64,000 nucleotides of DNA from an uncultured Clostridia bacterium (GCA_934444735.1 CAKSDE010000013.1:1-64000), one strand, 5' to 3'; shown: positions 42,517-51,534, counted from the first letter of the stretch. Numbers and translations are program-made. Notes: generated from the sequence alone by a model not told the origin.

Positions 42517-42976
42517 TTATATGTCTCCTATTTTTATATTTCAGGTAATTGTAAAACGTCTGTTTTATTCCTTAATAATTGCCGAATATTAAAACGCTCG
42601 TTTTATTTTATACGGGCATAACAATTATATTGTATAACATTTTTGCTATTTATACAATATCTTTTTTGTGATTTTTGGAATTTTATTGCAAAACCTACAG
42701 AAATAGGCTGATGATTTTGATAAAAAGGTATATAATTATAGAGATTTTTACGGCGTGCGGTATGTTTTCGACAAAAACTATGCGTAATCTTTTCCAAAGT
42801 ATTTGTAACAAATCATTTAAATTTGTACTAAAATCAGAATAAATATCTTGACTATTGACAAGAAAAGTTATATAATGAAATGGTGTATTATTACGCCTTG
42901 CAATGTGTTCCACAGGTACATTGTCTGTGCGGTAATAATCGGTAAATATTATTTTGATCAGAAAGGATTGAAAAAC
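42517..42976. other. Divergent region between rnr and secD
   Basis: Holds a copy of a small repeat (CAGGTAATTGTAAAACGT, 42542-42559), a palindrome AAAACGCTCGTTTT (42591-42604), then about 240 AT-rich bases with nothing recognised, the secD promoter (42848-42876) and a 100-base leader. Confidence 0.6.
42848..42876 (+). promoter_or_regulatory. Promoter of secD-secF
   Basis: TTGACT (42848-42853), 17-base spacer, TATAAT (42871-42876). Confidence 0.75.
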
Positions 42977-44533
42977 ATGAAGAAGAAAAGCATTATCATT
43001 CTTGCTCTTATGATCGTACTGTCGATTCTTCTCAATTACTTTGTATTCTTCGGCATAAACATTGCCGGGTTCAAGTATGACAGTTTGTTCGGCACAGATA
43101 TCTTCGGTAAAAATGAAACTGCATTGACAGATACAACGTCAGCAGACACAACCGACGGTGAGAACAAGGAAAATGCAGATGCCGCTGCCACAGGTGAGGA
43201 GACAGCGACAGACGAAACAACAGCAGATGAAACTGCAGATCAGGCTGATACGTCAGATGATCAGGCATCGGCAGATTCAACCGATGCGGCCGCAGCAGAC
43301 GACAGCACAGCTGCAGCGGACACAACAGCAGTAGCCGCTGCCGACACAGGCAGAATCAGAAAGGGTATTGACTTGGCCGGCGGTTCGGTTATATCCTTTG
43401 AGGCAGACGCATCAACCTTCCCCGAGGGCAAGACGAGCGCAACCGAGGAGGATATGGACATAGTTGAAGCAATCTTCAACACACGTCTGCAGGCAGCAGG
43501 TTATACAGAGGCAAGAATCAGCAGAGGCGAGCTCGGTCAGATTACCGTTGAAATCCCGTCTGTTTTTGAAACGGACAAGGCTGCGGAACTTTTGGGATCA
43601 GCCGCTGTTCTTACATTCGTAAATGCATCGGGCGAAACCGTTTTAAACGGTGAAGATGTAAAAGACGCTCAGTATAAATACGGACAGACAAGCCAAAACG
43701 GCGCGTCGGAGGCTTATGTTGAGCTGACACTTACAAAAGAAGCGGTAACAAAGTTTGCCGAGGCTACAAAAGCGGCAGCAGCTGCGGCCGACGGTCAGAA
43801 CTATATCGCTATCATGATGGATAACAACATCGTTTCCGCGCCGCGTGTAAGCAGCGAGATCAATTCGGAAACATGTATCATTTCGGGTGATTTCACAACC
43901 GAAACAGCAAGAGATCTTGCAAACCAGATCAAGTCGGGCGCACTGCCTTTCAGCATGAAGATTATATCTCAGGATACAATCGGCGCCGAGCTTGGAAAAG
44001 ACGCTTTGCCGCTCTCACTTTTGGCAGCAGGTCTGGGTATTCTGCTCGTTATGATATTCATGGTCGTTATGTACAGAATCCCCGGTCTTATAGCTGACCT
44101 TGCGCTTTCTTTCTACATTGCTATCATGGCATGGATTTTGAGCATATTCAGAATAAACTTAAGTCTTTCGGGTATCGCCGGTATCGTTCTTTCGATAGGT
44201 ATGGCGGTTGATGCGAACGTAATCATATTCGAGAGAATGAAGGAAGAGATGAACCTCGGAAAGACAATAAAAGCGTCTGTTGATTCGGGCTTTAAGAAGG
44301 CTTTCTCGGCAATTCTCGACTCTAACGTTACAACAATCATCACCTGCGTTGTACTGTACTTATCGGGTATCGGCACAATCAGAGGATTTGCGGTAACACT
44401 TGGTATCGGTGTCGTTGCAAGTATGTTCACCGCTATCACAATCACAAAGTTCCTCTTAAAGCAGGTTGTTAATTTGAATATCAAAAACCGCGGATTAATC
44501 TGCAAACAAAAGAAGAAGGAGGCGGCAGAATAA
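42977..44533 (+). CDS. secD: Protein translocase subunit SecD
   Basis: A 518-residue membrane protein. Helix 1 at 4-27, then an unusual Asp/Thr/Ala low-complexity stretch (about 49-124), the P1 domain opening with RKGIDLAGGSVISFE, and five C-terminal helices with the proton-path motifs (DLALSFYIAIMAW; GMAVDANVIIFERMKEE). SecD with SecF uses the proton gradient to pull exported proteins out of the channel. ATG at 42977 follows GAAAGGA; the open frame upstream lacks a ribosome site. The stop overlaps the secF start (TAATG). The linker is longer than in most Firmicutes SecD. Confidence 0.93.
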   Translation: MKKKSIIILALMIVLSILLNYFVFFGINIAGFKYDSLFGTDIFGKNETALTDTTSADTTDGENKENADAAATGEETATDETTADETADQADTSDDQASADSTDAAAADDSTAAADTTAVAAADTGRIRKGIDLAGGSVISFEADASTFPEGKTSATEEDMDIVEAIFNTRLQAAGYTEARISRGELGQITVEIPSVFETDKAAELLGSAAVLTFVNASGETVLNGEDVKDAQYKYGQTSQNGASEAYVELTLTKEAVTKFAEATKAAAAAADGQNYIAIMMDNNIVSAPRVSSEINSETCIISGDFTTETARDLANQIKSGALPFSMKIISQDTIGAELGKDALPLSLLAAGLGILLVMIFMVVMYRIPGLIADLALSFYIAIMAWILSIFRINLSLSGIAGIVLSIGMAVDANVIIFERMKEEMNLGKTIKASVDSGFKKAFSAILDSNVTTIITCVVLYLSGIGTIRGFAVTLGIGVVASMFTAITITKFLLKQVVNLNIKNRGLICKQKKKEAAE

Positions 44534-45426
44534 TGAAAATGGATATAGTAAAGAATAAAATTAAATTTCTTATATTACCTGCTGTTGTCATTCTTCTGGG
44601 TATTATAATGTTCTTCGTAAGAGGCGGATTTAACTACGATATCGAATTTATGGGCGGTATCAAGATGCAGATCGCTTGGGATAATGCGGCTCCGACAGAT
44701 GAAGTAAGAGCATATCTCGAAGAAGAAACAAAGATAACACCGTTAATCGTTCAGACGACAAATACAGGTATCAGTATTAAAACAAAGCCGATTGAGGAAG
44801 AACAGAAGAACACAATCTTCAACGCACTCAAGGAAAAATATTCGCTTGACGATAACGCGCTGCTCTCAACAAGTTCGGCTTCGGCAAGTTTCGGTAATCA
44901 AATCCAGAGAAAAGCATTCATCTTTACTCTTATTGCAATACTCTGTATCTTAGCGTACATTGCAATAAGATTTGAGTGGAGATCGGCTATCATGGCGGTT
45001 GTAGCACTTCTTTTGAGTATTCTCTCGATGATGTCGGTTTACACCGTAACATATATGCCATTGAACACAACATTTATCGCGGCTATGCTGACCGTTGTCG
45101 GTTATTCGATCAACAATACAATCGTTGTATTTGACCGTATCCGTGAAAATATGAAGGGCTTTAACGTTAAGAAGGGCCATACCGCATCGCTTATAGTGGA
45201 CAGAAGTATCAAAGAGAGTATGGGACGTACAATCAATACGACCATTACAACCCTCATAACAATTGTACTTCTCTACATCATCGGCGTTACGGCAGTTAAA
45301 GAATTTGCATTCCCGCTGATCGTCGGCATCATTGCCGGTGCATATAATTCAATCTTTATCGCAAGTCCGTTCTGGGCAAGCTGGAAAGATGCTGAATTGG
45401 AAGCAAAGAAGAATACAAAGAAATAA
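44533..45426 (+). CDS. secF: Protein translocase subunit SecF
   Basis: A 297-residue membrane protein with N-terminal helix, the SecF signature FNYDIEFMGGIKMQ, a short periplasmic domain and five helices carrying VVGYSINNTIVVFDRIREN. It forms the SecDF complex with the product of the overlapping upstream gene. GGAGG lies in the last SecD codons. A terminator follows. Confidence 0.95.
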   Translation: MKMDIVKNKIKFLILPAVVILLGIIMFFVRGGFNYDIEFMGGIKMQIAWDNAAPTDEVRAYLEEETKITPLIVQTTNTGISIKTKPIEEEQKNTIFNALKEKYSLDDNALLSTSSASASFGNQIQRKAFIFTLIAILCILAYIAIRFEWRSAIMAVVALLLSILSMMSVYTVTYMPLNTTFIAAMLTVVGYSINNTIVVFDRIRENMKGFNVKKGHTASLIVDRSIKESMGRTINTTITTLITIVLLYIIGVTAVKEFAFPLIVGIIAGAYNSIFIASPFWASWKDAELEAKKNTKK

Positions 45427-45445
45427 ATTTGTCTAAAGAAGGGTT

Positions 45446-45483
45446 GGGCGCAGAATTAGTTCATTCTGCACTCGCCCTTTTTG
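45446..45483 (+). terminator. Terminator of secD-secF
   Basis: Stem GGGCGCAGAAT/ATTCTGCACTCGCCC (one bulge) followed by five T. Confidence 0.75.
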
Positions 45484-45529
45484 CATTTTTCCGGTATCTG
45501 AAATTATAGAAATTTTATACAAAATTATA

Positions 45530-45558
45530 TAGACATTAAAAAGGGAATGTGATAACAT
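45530..45558 (+). promoter_or_regulatory. Possible promoter of the GH20-type gene
   Basis: TAGACA (45530-45535), 17-base spacer, TAACAT (45553-45558), 40 bases before the start codon. Confidence 0.4.
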
Positions 45559-45598
45559 CTAAAATAGAAAAACCAATAGATTAAAGGAGTGGAGATGA

Positions 45599-47374
45599 AT
45601 GCATTTGATACCGCAGGTTCAAAAACGCGAGGAATTTTCCGATGCGTTTGAGTTTGAGTCGTTTTTTGCCAACGCGCCGGAAATCCCGGTTGATTACATA
45701 AAGACCTTTTCGGAGTTTAAAAAAGACGGTGTAAGGATAGAATTTAAAAAGGACGAAAGCTTGCAAGATGAGGAGTATTTTCTGGAGCTTTCGGATATTA
45801 TTACAATCACGGCAAAAGGAGCGGAAGGTGCATTTCGTGCGTGTACCACGCTAAAGCAGCTTGCCGCGGACGAAAACCTTAAAAAGCAGAAGATTCACGA
45901 TTTTCCAGATATAAAAAACAGAGGCGTTATGATTGACATAAGCCGCGGCAAGATACCTAAGCTTGAGGTGCTGCTTAAGATGGCGGAAATATTGAGCGAT
46001 CTAAAATATAATCAGATACAGCTCTATATTGACGGGCCGTTTTTCGGGTTTGCGCATTTTGAAAAATACTGCAAAGATGTGCTGACTATCGAAGATTTAA
46101 AAATATTTAAGGATTTCTGCGATAAGCATTTTATAAAGCTTGTGCCGAATCAGAATGCGTTCGGGCATATGGAAAAGTGGCTCAAAAAGCCCGAGCTGGC
46201 GCATTTGGGGATAGAATGCGGCGAGGATAAACAAATGGATACGCTCAATCCTTTGGATAAAGCGTCGCTTGATTTTATCGATACGCTTTTTGCCGACTCT
46301 CTCCCGTATTTCGATGAACCGCTTATCAATATCGGTATGGACGAAACCTGGTCGCTCGGTATGGGGCAGACAAAGGAGATTTGCGAAAAAGAGGGCAAGG
46401 GAAAGGTTTATGTTGATTATCTGAATAAGGTGATTAAGCTTGCAAATGAGAAATATCATAAAACCCCGATGTTCTGGGACGACATTGCACTAAACCATTC
46501 CGAGCTTTTGGACAGAGTTGATAAAAACTGCATAGTTATGGACTGGAATTATGAGTCGGAGGCGCCGTTTAATGAGCGGGCGCGGCTTTTAAATGAACTG
46601 GGACTGAAATTTTATGCCTGCCCGGGAACCTCCACATGGGGGAGCTTTACCGGCAGATTTGATAATATGATCAATAATCAGGAGAGTGCCGCAAAAGCTG
46701 CAATCGAATTCGGGGGAGAAGGGTATCTTCTGACCGACTGGGGCGACGGCGGTAATCCGCAGTTCTTCCCGATGAGCATTATGCCGTATATTTTCGGTGC
46801 TTGCTGTGCATGGAACTATGAGAAAAAGCCGGAAAAGCTGCACAGCTACGTTTCGTACGATAAAGAGGTAATGATCTTAAAACGCTGTGAGGAGTATGCG
46901 GATAAGTTCATTTTCGGGCAAAAGGGTGTCGGGCGAATCCTGCATAAAATGGCGAATTACTATCTTTTGGAGAATCAGAACCGATTTAACGGAACGTATG
47001 TCTGGGCGGATTCCGAGGCTTGGTGCAAAGACGAGATACCCGACAATGAGTGGCTCAAGCCGTATCTGGACATACCGACAATCCGCAGCATCATACGCTA
47101 CATGAGCGATATAAAAGCGGAAATCGCGGCACTTCCCGAAAATACACCGTATATAGACGAGATAAGCTGCAATTGCGATGAGGTGATACTCTTTGCAGGG
47201 TTTATAGAATCGTCACTGCAAAAGACGGGAAAGACTTTCAAAAATGATGCATTAAAATCCGACTTGGAGACGTTTAAAAAGGAATTTGTGCGTCTTTGGA
47301 ATACTAAAAATCATAAAACAGGCTCGGAAATCTTTATCGCAAGGATTGACGGTATGCTGAAATGCATGGAGTAA
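45599..47374 (+). CDS. Glycoside hydrolase family 20-type beta-N-acetylhexosaminidase
   Basis: A 591-residue cytoplasmic protein. An N-terminal GH20b-like domain (1-105) with AEGAFRACTTLKQLA is followed by the GH20 barrel: DFPDIKNRGVMIDISRGKIPK, then LVPNQNAFGHMEKWL and the catalytic pair in INIGMDETW (D248-E249). In GH20 the substrate N-acetyl group assists catalysis and the Asp orients it. There is no signal peptide, so it acts on imported sugars. The C-terminal 200 residues are an extra helical domain. AAAGGAG precedes the start; an out-of-frame ATG lies four bases earlier. A strong terminator follows. Confidence 0.85.
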   Translation: MHLIPQVQKREEFSDAFEFESFFANAPEIPVDYIKTFSEFKKDGVRIEFKKDESLQDEEYFLELSDIITITAKGAEGAFRACTTLKQLAADENLKKQKIHDFPDIKNRGVMIDISRGKIPKLEVLLKMAEILSDLKYNQIQLYIDGPFFGFAHFEKYCKDVLTIEDLKIFKDFCDKHFIKLVPNQNAFGHMEKWLKKPELAHLGIECGEDKQMDTLNPLDKASLDFIDTLFADSLPYFDEPLINIGMDETWSLGMGQTKEICEKEGKGKVYVDYLNKVIKLANEKYHKTPMFWDDIALNHSELLDRVDKNCIVMDWNYESEAPFNERARLLNELGLKFYACPGTSTWGSFTGRFDNMINNQESAAKAAIEFGGEGYLLTDWGDGGNPQFFPMSIMPYIFGACCAWNYEKKPEKLHSYVSYDKEVMILKRCEEYADKFIFGQKGVGRILHKMANYYLLENQNRFNGTYVWADSEAWCKDEIPDNEWLKPYLDIPTIRSIIRYMSDIKAEIAALPENTPYIDEISCNCDEVILFAGFIESSLQKTGKTFKNDALKSDLETFKKEFVRLWNTKNHKTGSEIFIARIDGMLKCME

Positions 47375-47395
47375 AAAATACCCCTTAAATATGCA

Positions 47396-47426
47396 AAAAA
47401 CCCCCGTAAGTTTTGCGGGGGTTTTT
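47396..47426. terminator. Terminator of the GH20-type gene
   Basis: Perfect stem AAAAACCCCCG/CGGGGGTTTTT with loop TAAGTTTTG. Confidence 0.85.
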
Positions 47427-47467
47427 ATTGACAAAAGGGAAGATGTAGGGTATTATTAAATCATGAG

Positions 47468-47617
47468 GCGCAGAAAAATGCACAGACCGCATAAAGCCGA
47501 TTTTAAGCCTTTTTATAAAAAGAGATTGCTTTATGCTATGAACAAGCTTCACCGCTTGACGTACCTTTGTATGCCGTCGGGTTCGGTTTGTCCGTTCTGC
47601 ACTATTTTTTCTGCACC
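47468..47617 (+). repeat. MITE-like repeat, copy C (about 150 bp)
   Basis: Left end GCGCAGAAAAATGCACAGA, right end TTCTGCACTATTTTTTCTGC (roughly inverted), with the shared GCCGTCGGGTTCGGTTTGTCCG core. It occupies the gap between the GH20-type gene and rhaA. Confidence 0.75.
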
Positions 47618-47652
47618 ACAAATGAGAACATAAAGAAGGGAATGAAAATAAT

Positions 47653-48897
47653 ATGAGTTATGAAGAGGCAAAGAAAAAATATGCGAAAATCGGAGTTGAT
47701 ACCGATAAAGCGATTGAGATTTTAAAGGACGTGCCGATTTCGCTGCACTGCTGGCAGGGCGATGACGTTACCGGCTTTGACAATGACGGACCGCTAACCG
47801 GCGGCATACAGACCACCGGCAATTATCCGGGAAAAGCGAGAACACCGGAGCAGCTTATGGAGGATATGGATAAGGCGATGAGCCTGATGCCGGGAAAGAA
47901 AAAGCTGAATCTGCACGCGTGCTATGCGATTTTCGAGGACGGCGAGTTTGCCGACAGAGATAAATTGGAGCCTAAGCACTTTAAAAAGTGGGTGGAATTT
48001 GCAAAGGCGAGAAATATGGGTATTGATTTTAACCCGACCTTTTTCTCGCATGACAAGGTAAAGGACGGACTTACCCTTTCGAGTCCCGATGAGGAAACGA
48101 GAAAGTTTTGGGTTGATCACGGAAAGGCGTGCATAAGAATATCGGAATATTTTGCTAAAGAAACCGGTATACCGTGCGTTATGAATATCTGGACGGGTGA
48201 CGGATTTAAGGATATTCCGGCGGACAGAATGGGACCGAGAATGCTTTATAAAAAATCAATTGAGGAAATTATAGCAGAACCGCATGACGAAAACCTTGTA
48301 AAACCGTGCGTTGAATCGAAGGTATTCGGAGTGGGTGTTGAGAGCTATACTGCCGGTTCTGCGGAATTTGCGCTTTCTTTTGCGGCATTTTGCAAAGGCT
48401 GTCTGCCGCTTATGGATAACGGTCATTATCACCCGACAGAGGTGGTATCGGATAAGATTCCGGCGCTTTTGTGCTTCTATCCCGAAATCGCGCTGCATAT
48501 TACGCGCCCGGTGCGCTGGGACAGCGACCATGTAGTGCTGTTCGATGATGAAACGCGCGAGATGGCAAAGGAGATTGTGCGCAATGACGCTTTGGGAAGA
48601 GTTTATATGGCGCTTGACTATTTTGACGCGAGCATCAACAGAATTGCCGCATGGGTAACGGGATTCAGGAGCTGGCAGAAAGCGCTTTTGTACGCATTGT
48701 GCCTGCCGAACGAAGAACTTAAAAAATTGCAGGACGAGAGCAGATTCACCGAGCTTTTGGTTAAGCAAGAGGAAATGAAAACATATCCGTTCGGCGAAAT
48801 CTGGGAAAAATACTGCGAGGAAAACGGTGTTAGTGCGGATCTTAGCTGGCTTGACGATATTAAAAAGTATGAAAAAGACGTACTTTTAAAAAGATAG
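47653..48897 (+). CDS. rhaA: L-rhamnose isomerase
   Basis: A 414-residue enzyme, the normal family length. Diagnostic segments are ISLHCWQGDDVTGFD, GGIQTTGNYPGKART, KLNLHACY, NIWTGDGFKD and MDNGHYHPTE, with the metal-binding Glu/Asp/His of the xylose-isomerase-like barrel. It converts L-rhamnose to L-rhamnulose in the cytosol. The rest of the rha pathway (kinase, aldolase, transporter) is not in this window, so the gene is isolated. AGGGAATG lies before the ATG. Repeat copy D after the stop works as terminator. Confidence 0.93.
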   Translation: MSYEEAKKKYAKIGVDTDKAIEILKDVPISLHCWQGDDVTGFDNDGPLTGGIQTTGNYPGKARTPEQLMEDMDKAMSLMPGKKKLNLHACYAIFEDGEFADRDKLEPKHFKKWVEFAKARNMGIDFNPTFFSHDKVKDGLTLSSPDEETRKFWVDHGKACIRISEYFAKETGIPCVMNIWTGDGFKDIPADRMGPRMLYKKSIEEIIAEPHDENLVKPCVESKVFGVGVESYTAGSAEFALSFAAFCKGCLPLMDNGHYHPTEVVSDKIPALLCFYPEIALHITRPVRWDSDHVVLFDDETREMAKEIVRNDALGRVYMALDYFDASINRIAAWVTGFRSWQKALLYALCLPNEELKKLQDESRFTELLVKQEEMKTYPFGEIWEKYCEENGVSADLSWLDDIKKYEKDVLLKR

Positions 48898-48972
48898 GAA
48901 AAATATTCGGAAACGGACAAACCGAACCCGACGGCACGCGCGTGTACTTTACCGGGTTCGGTTTGTTTTTAA
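48898..48972 (-). repeat. MITE-like repeat, copy D (short, acts as rhaA terminator)
   Basis: Perfect 14-base arms ACAAACCGAACCCG/CGGGTTCGGTTTGT (48917-48930, 48953-48966), followed by a T-run on the plus strand. The shared core is in minus orientation. Confidence 0.75.
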
Positions 48973-49074
48973 CCAAAACAGTTATTTTATTTACCCTTTT
49001 GCGTTCGGGATTTTTTATATTATTCCCTTTTAATGTTCCTTTTTTTACATTCTTATTACAAAACCGAAAAAGAC

Positions 49075-49103
49075 TTGACTTTTGCTCCGTAAATGGATAT
49101 ACT
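49075..49103 (+). promoter_or_regulatory. Promoter of the ABC exporter gene
   Basis: TTGACT (49075-49080), 17-base spacer, TATACT (49098-49103). Confidence 0.75.
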
Positions 49104-49150
49104 GCAAACGAACACTAAAAATTGAAATTCATAGGGAGGGCTTAATCACT

Positions 49151-50932
49151 ATGAAAAAGAAAGAAGAAAACAAATTTAACTTTTGGCATTCGATGTATCC
49201 GTACATCAAGCAGTACAGGAAAAAACTTGTGACGACGGCATTGTGCTCGGTATTTGTGGGGGTGTGCGTTGCCTGTCAGCCGCTTATTATAAAATATATA
49301 GTAGATAACGGAATATCCAATTCCGCACTGAATGCAAAAGAAAAGCTTTCATTTGTTGGAGCTATGTGTATTGTGTATCTTGCGCTTTCGGTCGGAAGAA
49401 TATTCATGTGGCGAGTAGGTTTTAAGCGAATGATAGAATCCTTGGAGGGTTCCTTATTCAATCTGCGATCGCATTTTTTCAGACATGTTCAGCATATGTG
49501 TATGCGGTTTTACAATAAGGTGTCGGTGGGCGAGCTTTTTAACTGTATAATGGGTTCGCCGATTATAAATATCAAGACGTACATACATCAGATGTTTCAG
49601 ACGGTGCCGTATCAGGCGGTGTCTTTGGCAATATCGGTGACGGCTTTAATGAGCTATGATTGGCTCTTGACGGTTGTCATGATTGCAACGGCATTTGCGA
49701 TGGCGTGCATAAACCATGTATCGCGTAAAAAAATACGCCTGGTTTCTTCGGACTATATCCGCACCGAGGCAGAGGCGAGCAAATATCTGAACGATACTCT
49801 GCACGGAATGGACGCGATAAAGATTTACTCGATCGAATCGGATACTTTTAAGACATTTCAGCATTTTATAAATGAGATGTATAAAAAGGGAGTGTCCGCA
49901 ACGTTTACACAGGCAATGGAGAGCTTTAAGCCTGAGCTTGTGCAGTATATCGGAACGGCGGTTGTCTATATTGTAGGCGCATTTTCCTGCATATACCGCG
50001 GTATGTCGGTGGGTACGCTTTATGCATTCTTGTCAAGTATGGGAAGTATTCTTGCGATATTGATTTCGTGGCTGAATATCGGACTCCAAAAGAGCAGCGC
50101 GGAGTCGGGATTGGAGAAAATCGTACAGATTTTGGATCAGCACAGCTCAACTCCCGAAAAAGAGGAGCAGCGCCAGAGAGATGTATCGGTTGAACGCGAC
50201 AGCGCAATAAATAACGGCAAGCCGTGTATAGAATTTAAAGATGTTTGCTTCGGCTATGATAACCGCGATATTTTCAAGCATTTTAACTGCAAAATACGCT
50301 ATAATGAAAGTGTTGCACTGGTTGGCTCGTCAGGCAGCGGTAAGAGTACGCTTACCAAGCTTGCGATGCGTCTTTATGATGTATCCGAGGGCGAGGTTTT
50401 GGTGCACGGCAGAAATGTTAAAGATTACAGTATGCATGATCTGCGTGTTTCGTTCGGTGTTGTGCCGCAGAATCCGTTTATATTCTACGGCTCTATCTGG
50501 GATAATGTGAAGATTGCACGGCCTGACGCGACAAATAAGGATGTCATTAAGGCGATGGAGATCGCGCACGTACATGAATTTGTGAATGAGATGCAAAACG
50601 GCTGGAATACCGTTGTCGGTGACGGCGGAGTTAATCTCTCGGGCGGACAGATGCAGAGAATCGCCATAGCGCGTGCCGTTTTGGGAAATCCCGATATACT
50701 TATCTTTGACGAGGCGACATCGGCTCTTGATAATATCTCGGAAAAGCATATTCAGCAGGCGATGGAGGACTTGATGAAAACGCATACGATTATAATTGTT
50801 GCGCACCGCCTGTCCACTATCAAGAATGTTGATAGGATTATGGTATTCAAAGACGGCGAGGTCGTGGAGGAAGGTACATACGGCGAGCTTGAACATAAGG
50901 GCGGCGCATTTACCGAGCTGTTGAACAATTAA
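49151..50932 (+). CDS. ABC exporter, fused permease and ATPase
   Basis: A 593-residue half-transporter. Six membrane helices in the first 330 residues (ABC_membrane type 1) are followed by the ATPase with Walker A VGSSGSGKST, Q-loop VVPQNPF, signature NLSGGQMQRIAIARA, Walker B ILIFDEATSALD and the switch His in IIVAHRLSTI. It should work as a homodimer and export a lipid, peptide or drug. ATG at 49151 is chosen with GGAGGG upstream (12 bases). No partner gene or substrate gene is adjacent. Confidence 0.9.
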   Translation: MKKKEENKFNFWHSMYPYIKQYRKKLVTTALCSVFVGVCVACQPLIIKYIVDNGISNSALNAKEKLSFVGAMCIVYLALSVGRIFMWRVGFKRMIESLEGSLFNLRSHFFRHVQHMCMRFYNKVSVGELFNCIMGSPIINIKTYIHQMFQTVPYQAVSLAISVTALMSYDWLLTVVMIATAFAMACINHVSRKKIRLVSSDYIRTEAEASKYLNDTLHGMDAIKIYSIESDTFKTFQHFINEMYKKGVSATFTQAMESFKPELVQYIGTAVVYIVGAFSCIYRGMSVGTLYAFLSSMGSILAILISWLNIGLQKSSAESGLEKIVQILDQHSSTPEKEEQRQRDVSVERDSAINNGKPCIEFKDVCFGYDNRDIFKHFNCKIRYNESVALVGSSGSGKSTLTKLAMRLYDVSEGEVLVHGRNVKDYSMHDLRVSFGVVPQNPFIFYGSIWDNVKIARPDATNKDVIKAMEIAHVHEFVNEMQNGWNTVVGDGGVNLSGGQMQRIAIARAVLGNPDILIFDEATSALDNISEKHIQQAMEDLMKTHTIIIVAHRLSTIKNVDRIMVFKDGEVVEEGTYGELEHKGGAFTELLNN

Positions 50933-50965
50933 AATAAAAAAACGGAAATAGTTAATGAAAAAATA

Positions 50966-50994
50966 TTGACAAAATTTCAAATACGAGATATAAT
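50966..50994 (+). promoter_or_regulatory. Promoter of the antitoxin RNA
   Basis: TTGACA (50966-50971), 17-base spacer, TATAAT (50989-50994): full consensus. Confidence 0.8.
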
Positions 50995-51000
50995 ATTAAT

Positions 51001-51084
51001 AGAAAAAGGCAAGACCTCAAACGGTTATGCCAAATAGATTTTACTAAAAAATAACTCCTACTTGGGCGCGGGGGTTATTTTTTT
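51001..51084 (+). ncRNA. Antisense RNA, likely type I antitoxin
   Basis: Starts after the consensus promoter at 50966 and ends at the hairpin 51046-51084, about 84 bases. No coding potential seen. Its last 39 bases are complementary to the 3' end of the minus-strand toxin mRNA, including the toxin stop codon and the shared terminator. This convergent 3' overlap is the arrangement of txpA/RatA and bsrG/SR4. Confidence 0.6.
51046..51084. terminator. Shared bidirectional terminator of toxin mRNA and antitoxin RNA
   Basis: Stem AAAAAATAACTCC/GGGGTTATTTTTT (one mismatch) with T-runs on both strands. The toxin stop codon (51075-51077) lies in the right arm. Confidence 0.75.
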
Positions 51085-51143
51085 ATGGTAATTACTAAAA
51101 GTAAAAGAATAATCATAAATGAGATTATGTATTCGTTATCCAT
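51075..51143 (-). CDS. Small hydrophobic peptide, likely type I (holin-like) toxin
   Basis: A 22-residue peptide: MDNEYIISF, then a single hydrophobic helix MIILLLLVITI and the tail KK. A very strong ribosome site, AGGGAGGTGAGG, precedes the ATG. Size, one helix and basic end fit TxpA/BsrG/holin-like toxins of Firmicutes, which damage the membrane. Its mRNA has a long leader (from about 51392) with two hairpins and meets a convergent RNA from a consensus promoter. Together these features are typical of type I toxin-antitoxin loci. Toxicity is inferred. Confidence 0.65.
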   Translation of the reverse strand: MDNEYIISFMIILLLLVITIKK

Positions 51144-51336
51144 AAGCCTCACCTCCCTTCGGCGGAGATGTAGGCATAGCCGCCCAGCTTTTGAACAAGT
51201 AATGTCGTTGAAAATAAAATTTCTGACAATCTTGCACAGGTGTTGTTTCCAAATGTAAGTTTGGAATTTCACCGTAACTGTTTTTGTTCTTGCCTTTTGC
51301 TGACACGCAGAAATTTTCAATTTCGTATTGTGTCAT
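51136..51336 (-). CDS. Possible 66-residue leader peptide of the toxin mRNA
   Basis: A frame from ATG at 51336 runs through the toxin leader and ends eight bases inside the toxin gene. It has no ribosome site. Its last residues (PPKGGEAYG) are a reading of the toxin ribosome site. It may be only a by-product of the leader sequence; translation of it could, however, open the toxin start. Low confidence as a gene. Confidence 0.2.
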   Translation of the reverse strand: MTQYEIENFCVSAKGKNKNSYGEIPNLHLETTPVQDCQKFYFQRHYLFKSWAAMPTSPPKGGEAYG

Positions 51337-51375
51337 AGCAGCAGTGTTCTGTGTTTTGGGTTTAAAACACCGCAG

Positions 51376-51392
51376 ATCGGGATTGTCCCGAT
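51376..51392 (-). promoter_or_regulatory. 5' hairpin of the toxin mRNA
   Basis: Perfect seven-base arms ATCGGGA/TCCCGAT with a three-base loop at the predicted mRNA 5' end. A second one, GTGTTTT/AAAACAC, lies at about 51351-51370. Stable 5' structures are usual for type I toxin mRNAs. Confidence 0.55.
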
Positions 51393-51398
51393 GAGAAT

Positions 51399-51427
51399 AT
51401 TATACTCCAAATTTTAACAATTTTCAA
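51399..51427 (-). promoter_or_regulatory. Promoter of the toxin mRNA
   Basis: On the minus strand TTGAAA (51427-51422), 17-base spacer, TATAAT (51404-51399). Confidence 0.75.
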
Positions 51428-51473
51428 GCATTTTTATGATTTTTATTTAAAATAATATGATTACAATGTTAAA

Positions 51474-51519
51474 AAATAGCTGTAGCAAAATAAAATTATT
51501 TTACTACAGCTATTTTTGT
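51474..51519. terminator. Terminator of the small secreted protein gene
   Basis: Long stem AAAATAGCTGTAG/CTACAGCTATTTT with inner AAAAT/ATTTT pairing and T-runs on both strands, just after the stop codon at 51535 on the minus strand. Confidence 0.75.
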
Positions 51520-51534
51520 TGCCATTAAAGTTTG

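Noticed and set aside
44113..44505. 130-codon frame opposite secD
   Set aside because: Shadow of the conserved membrane part of SecD; no ribosome site.
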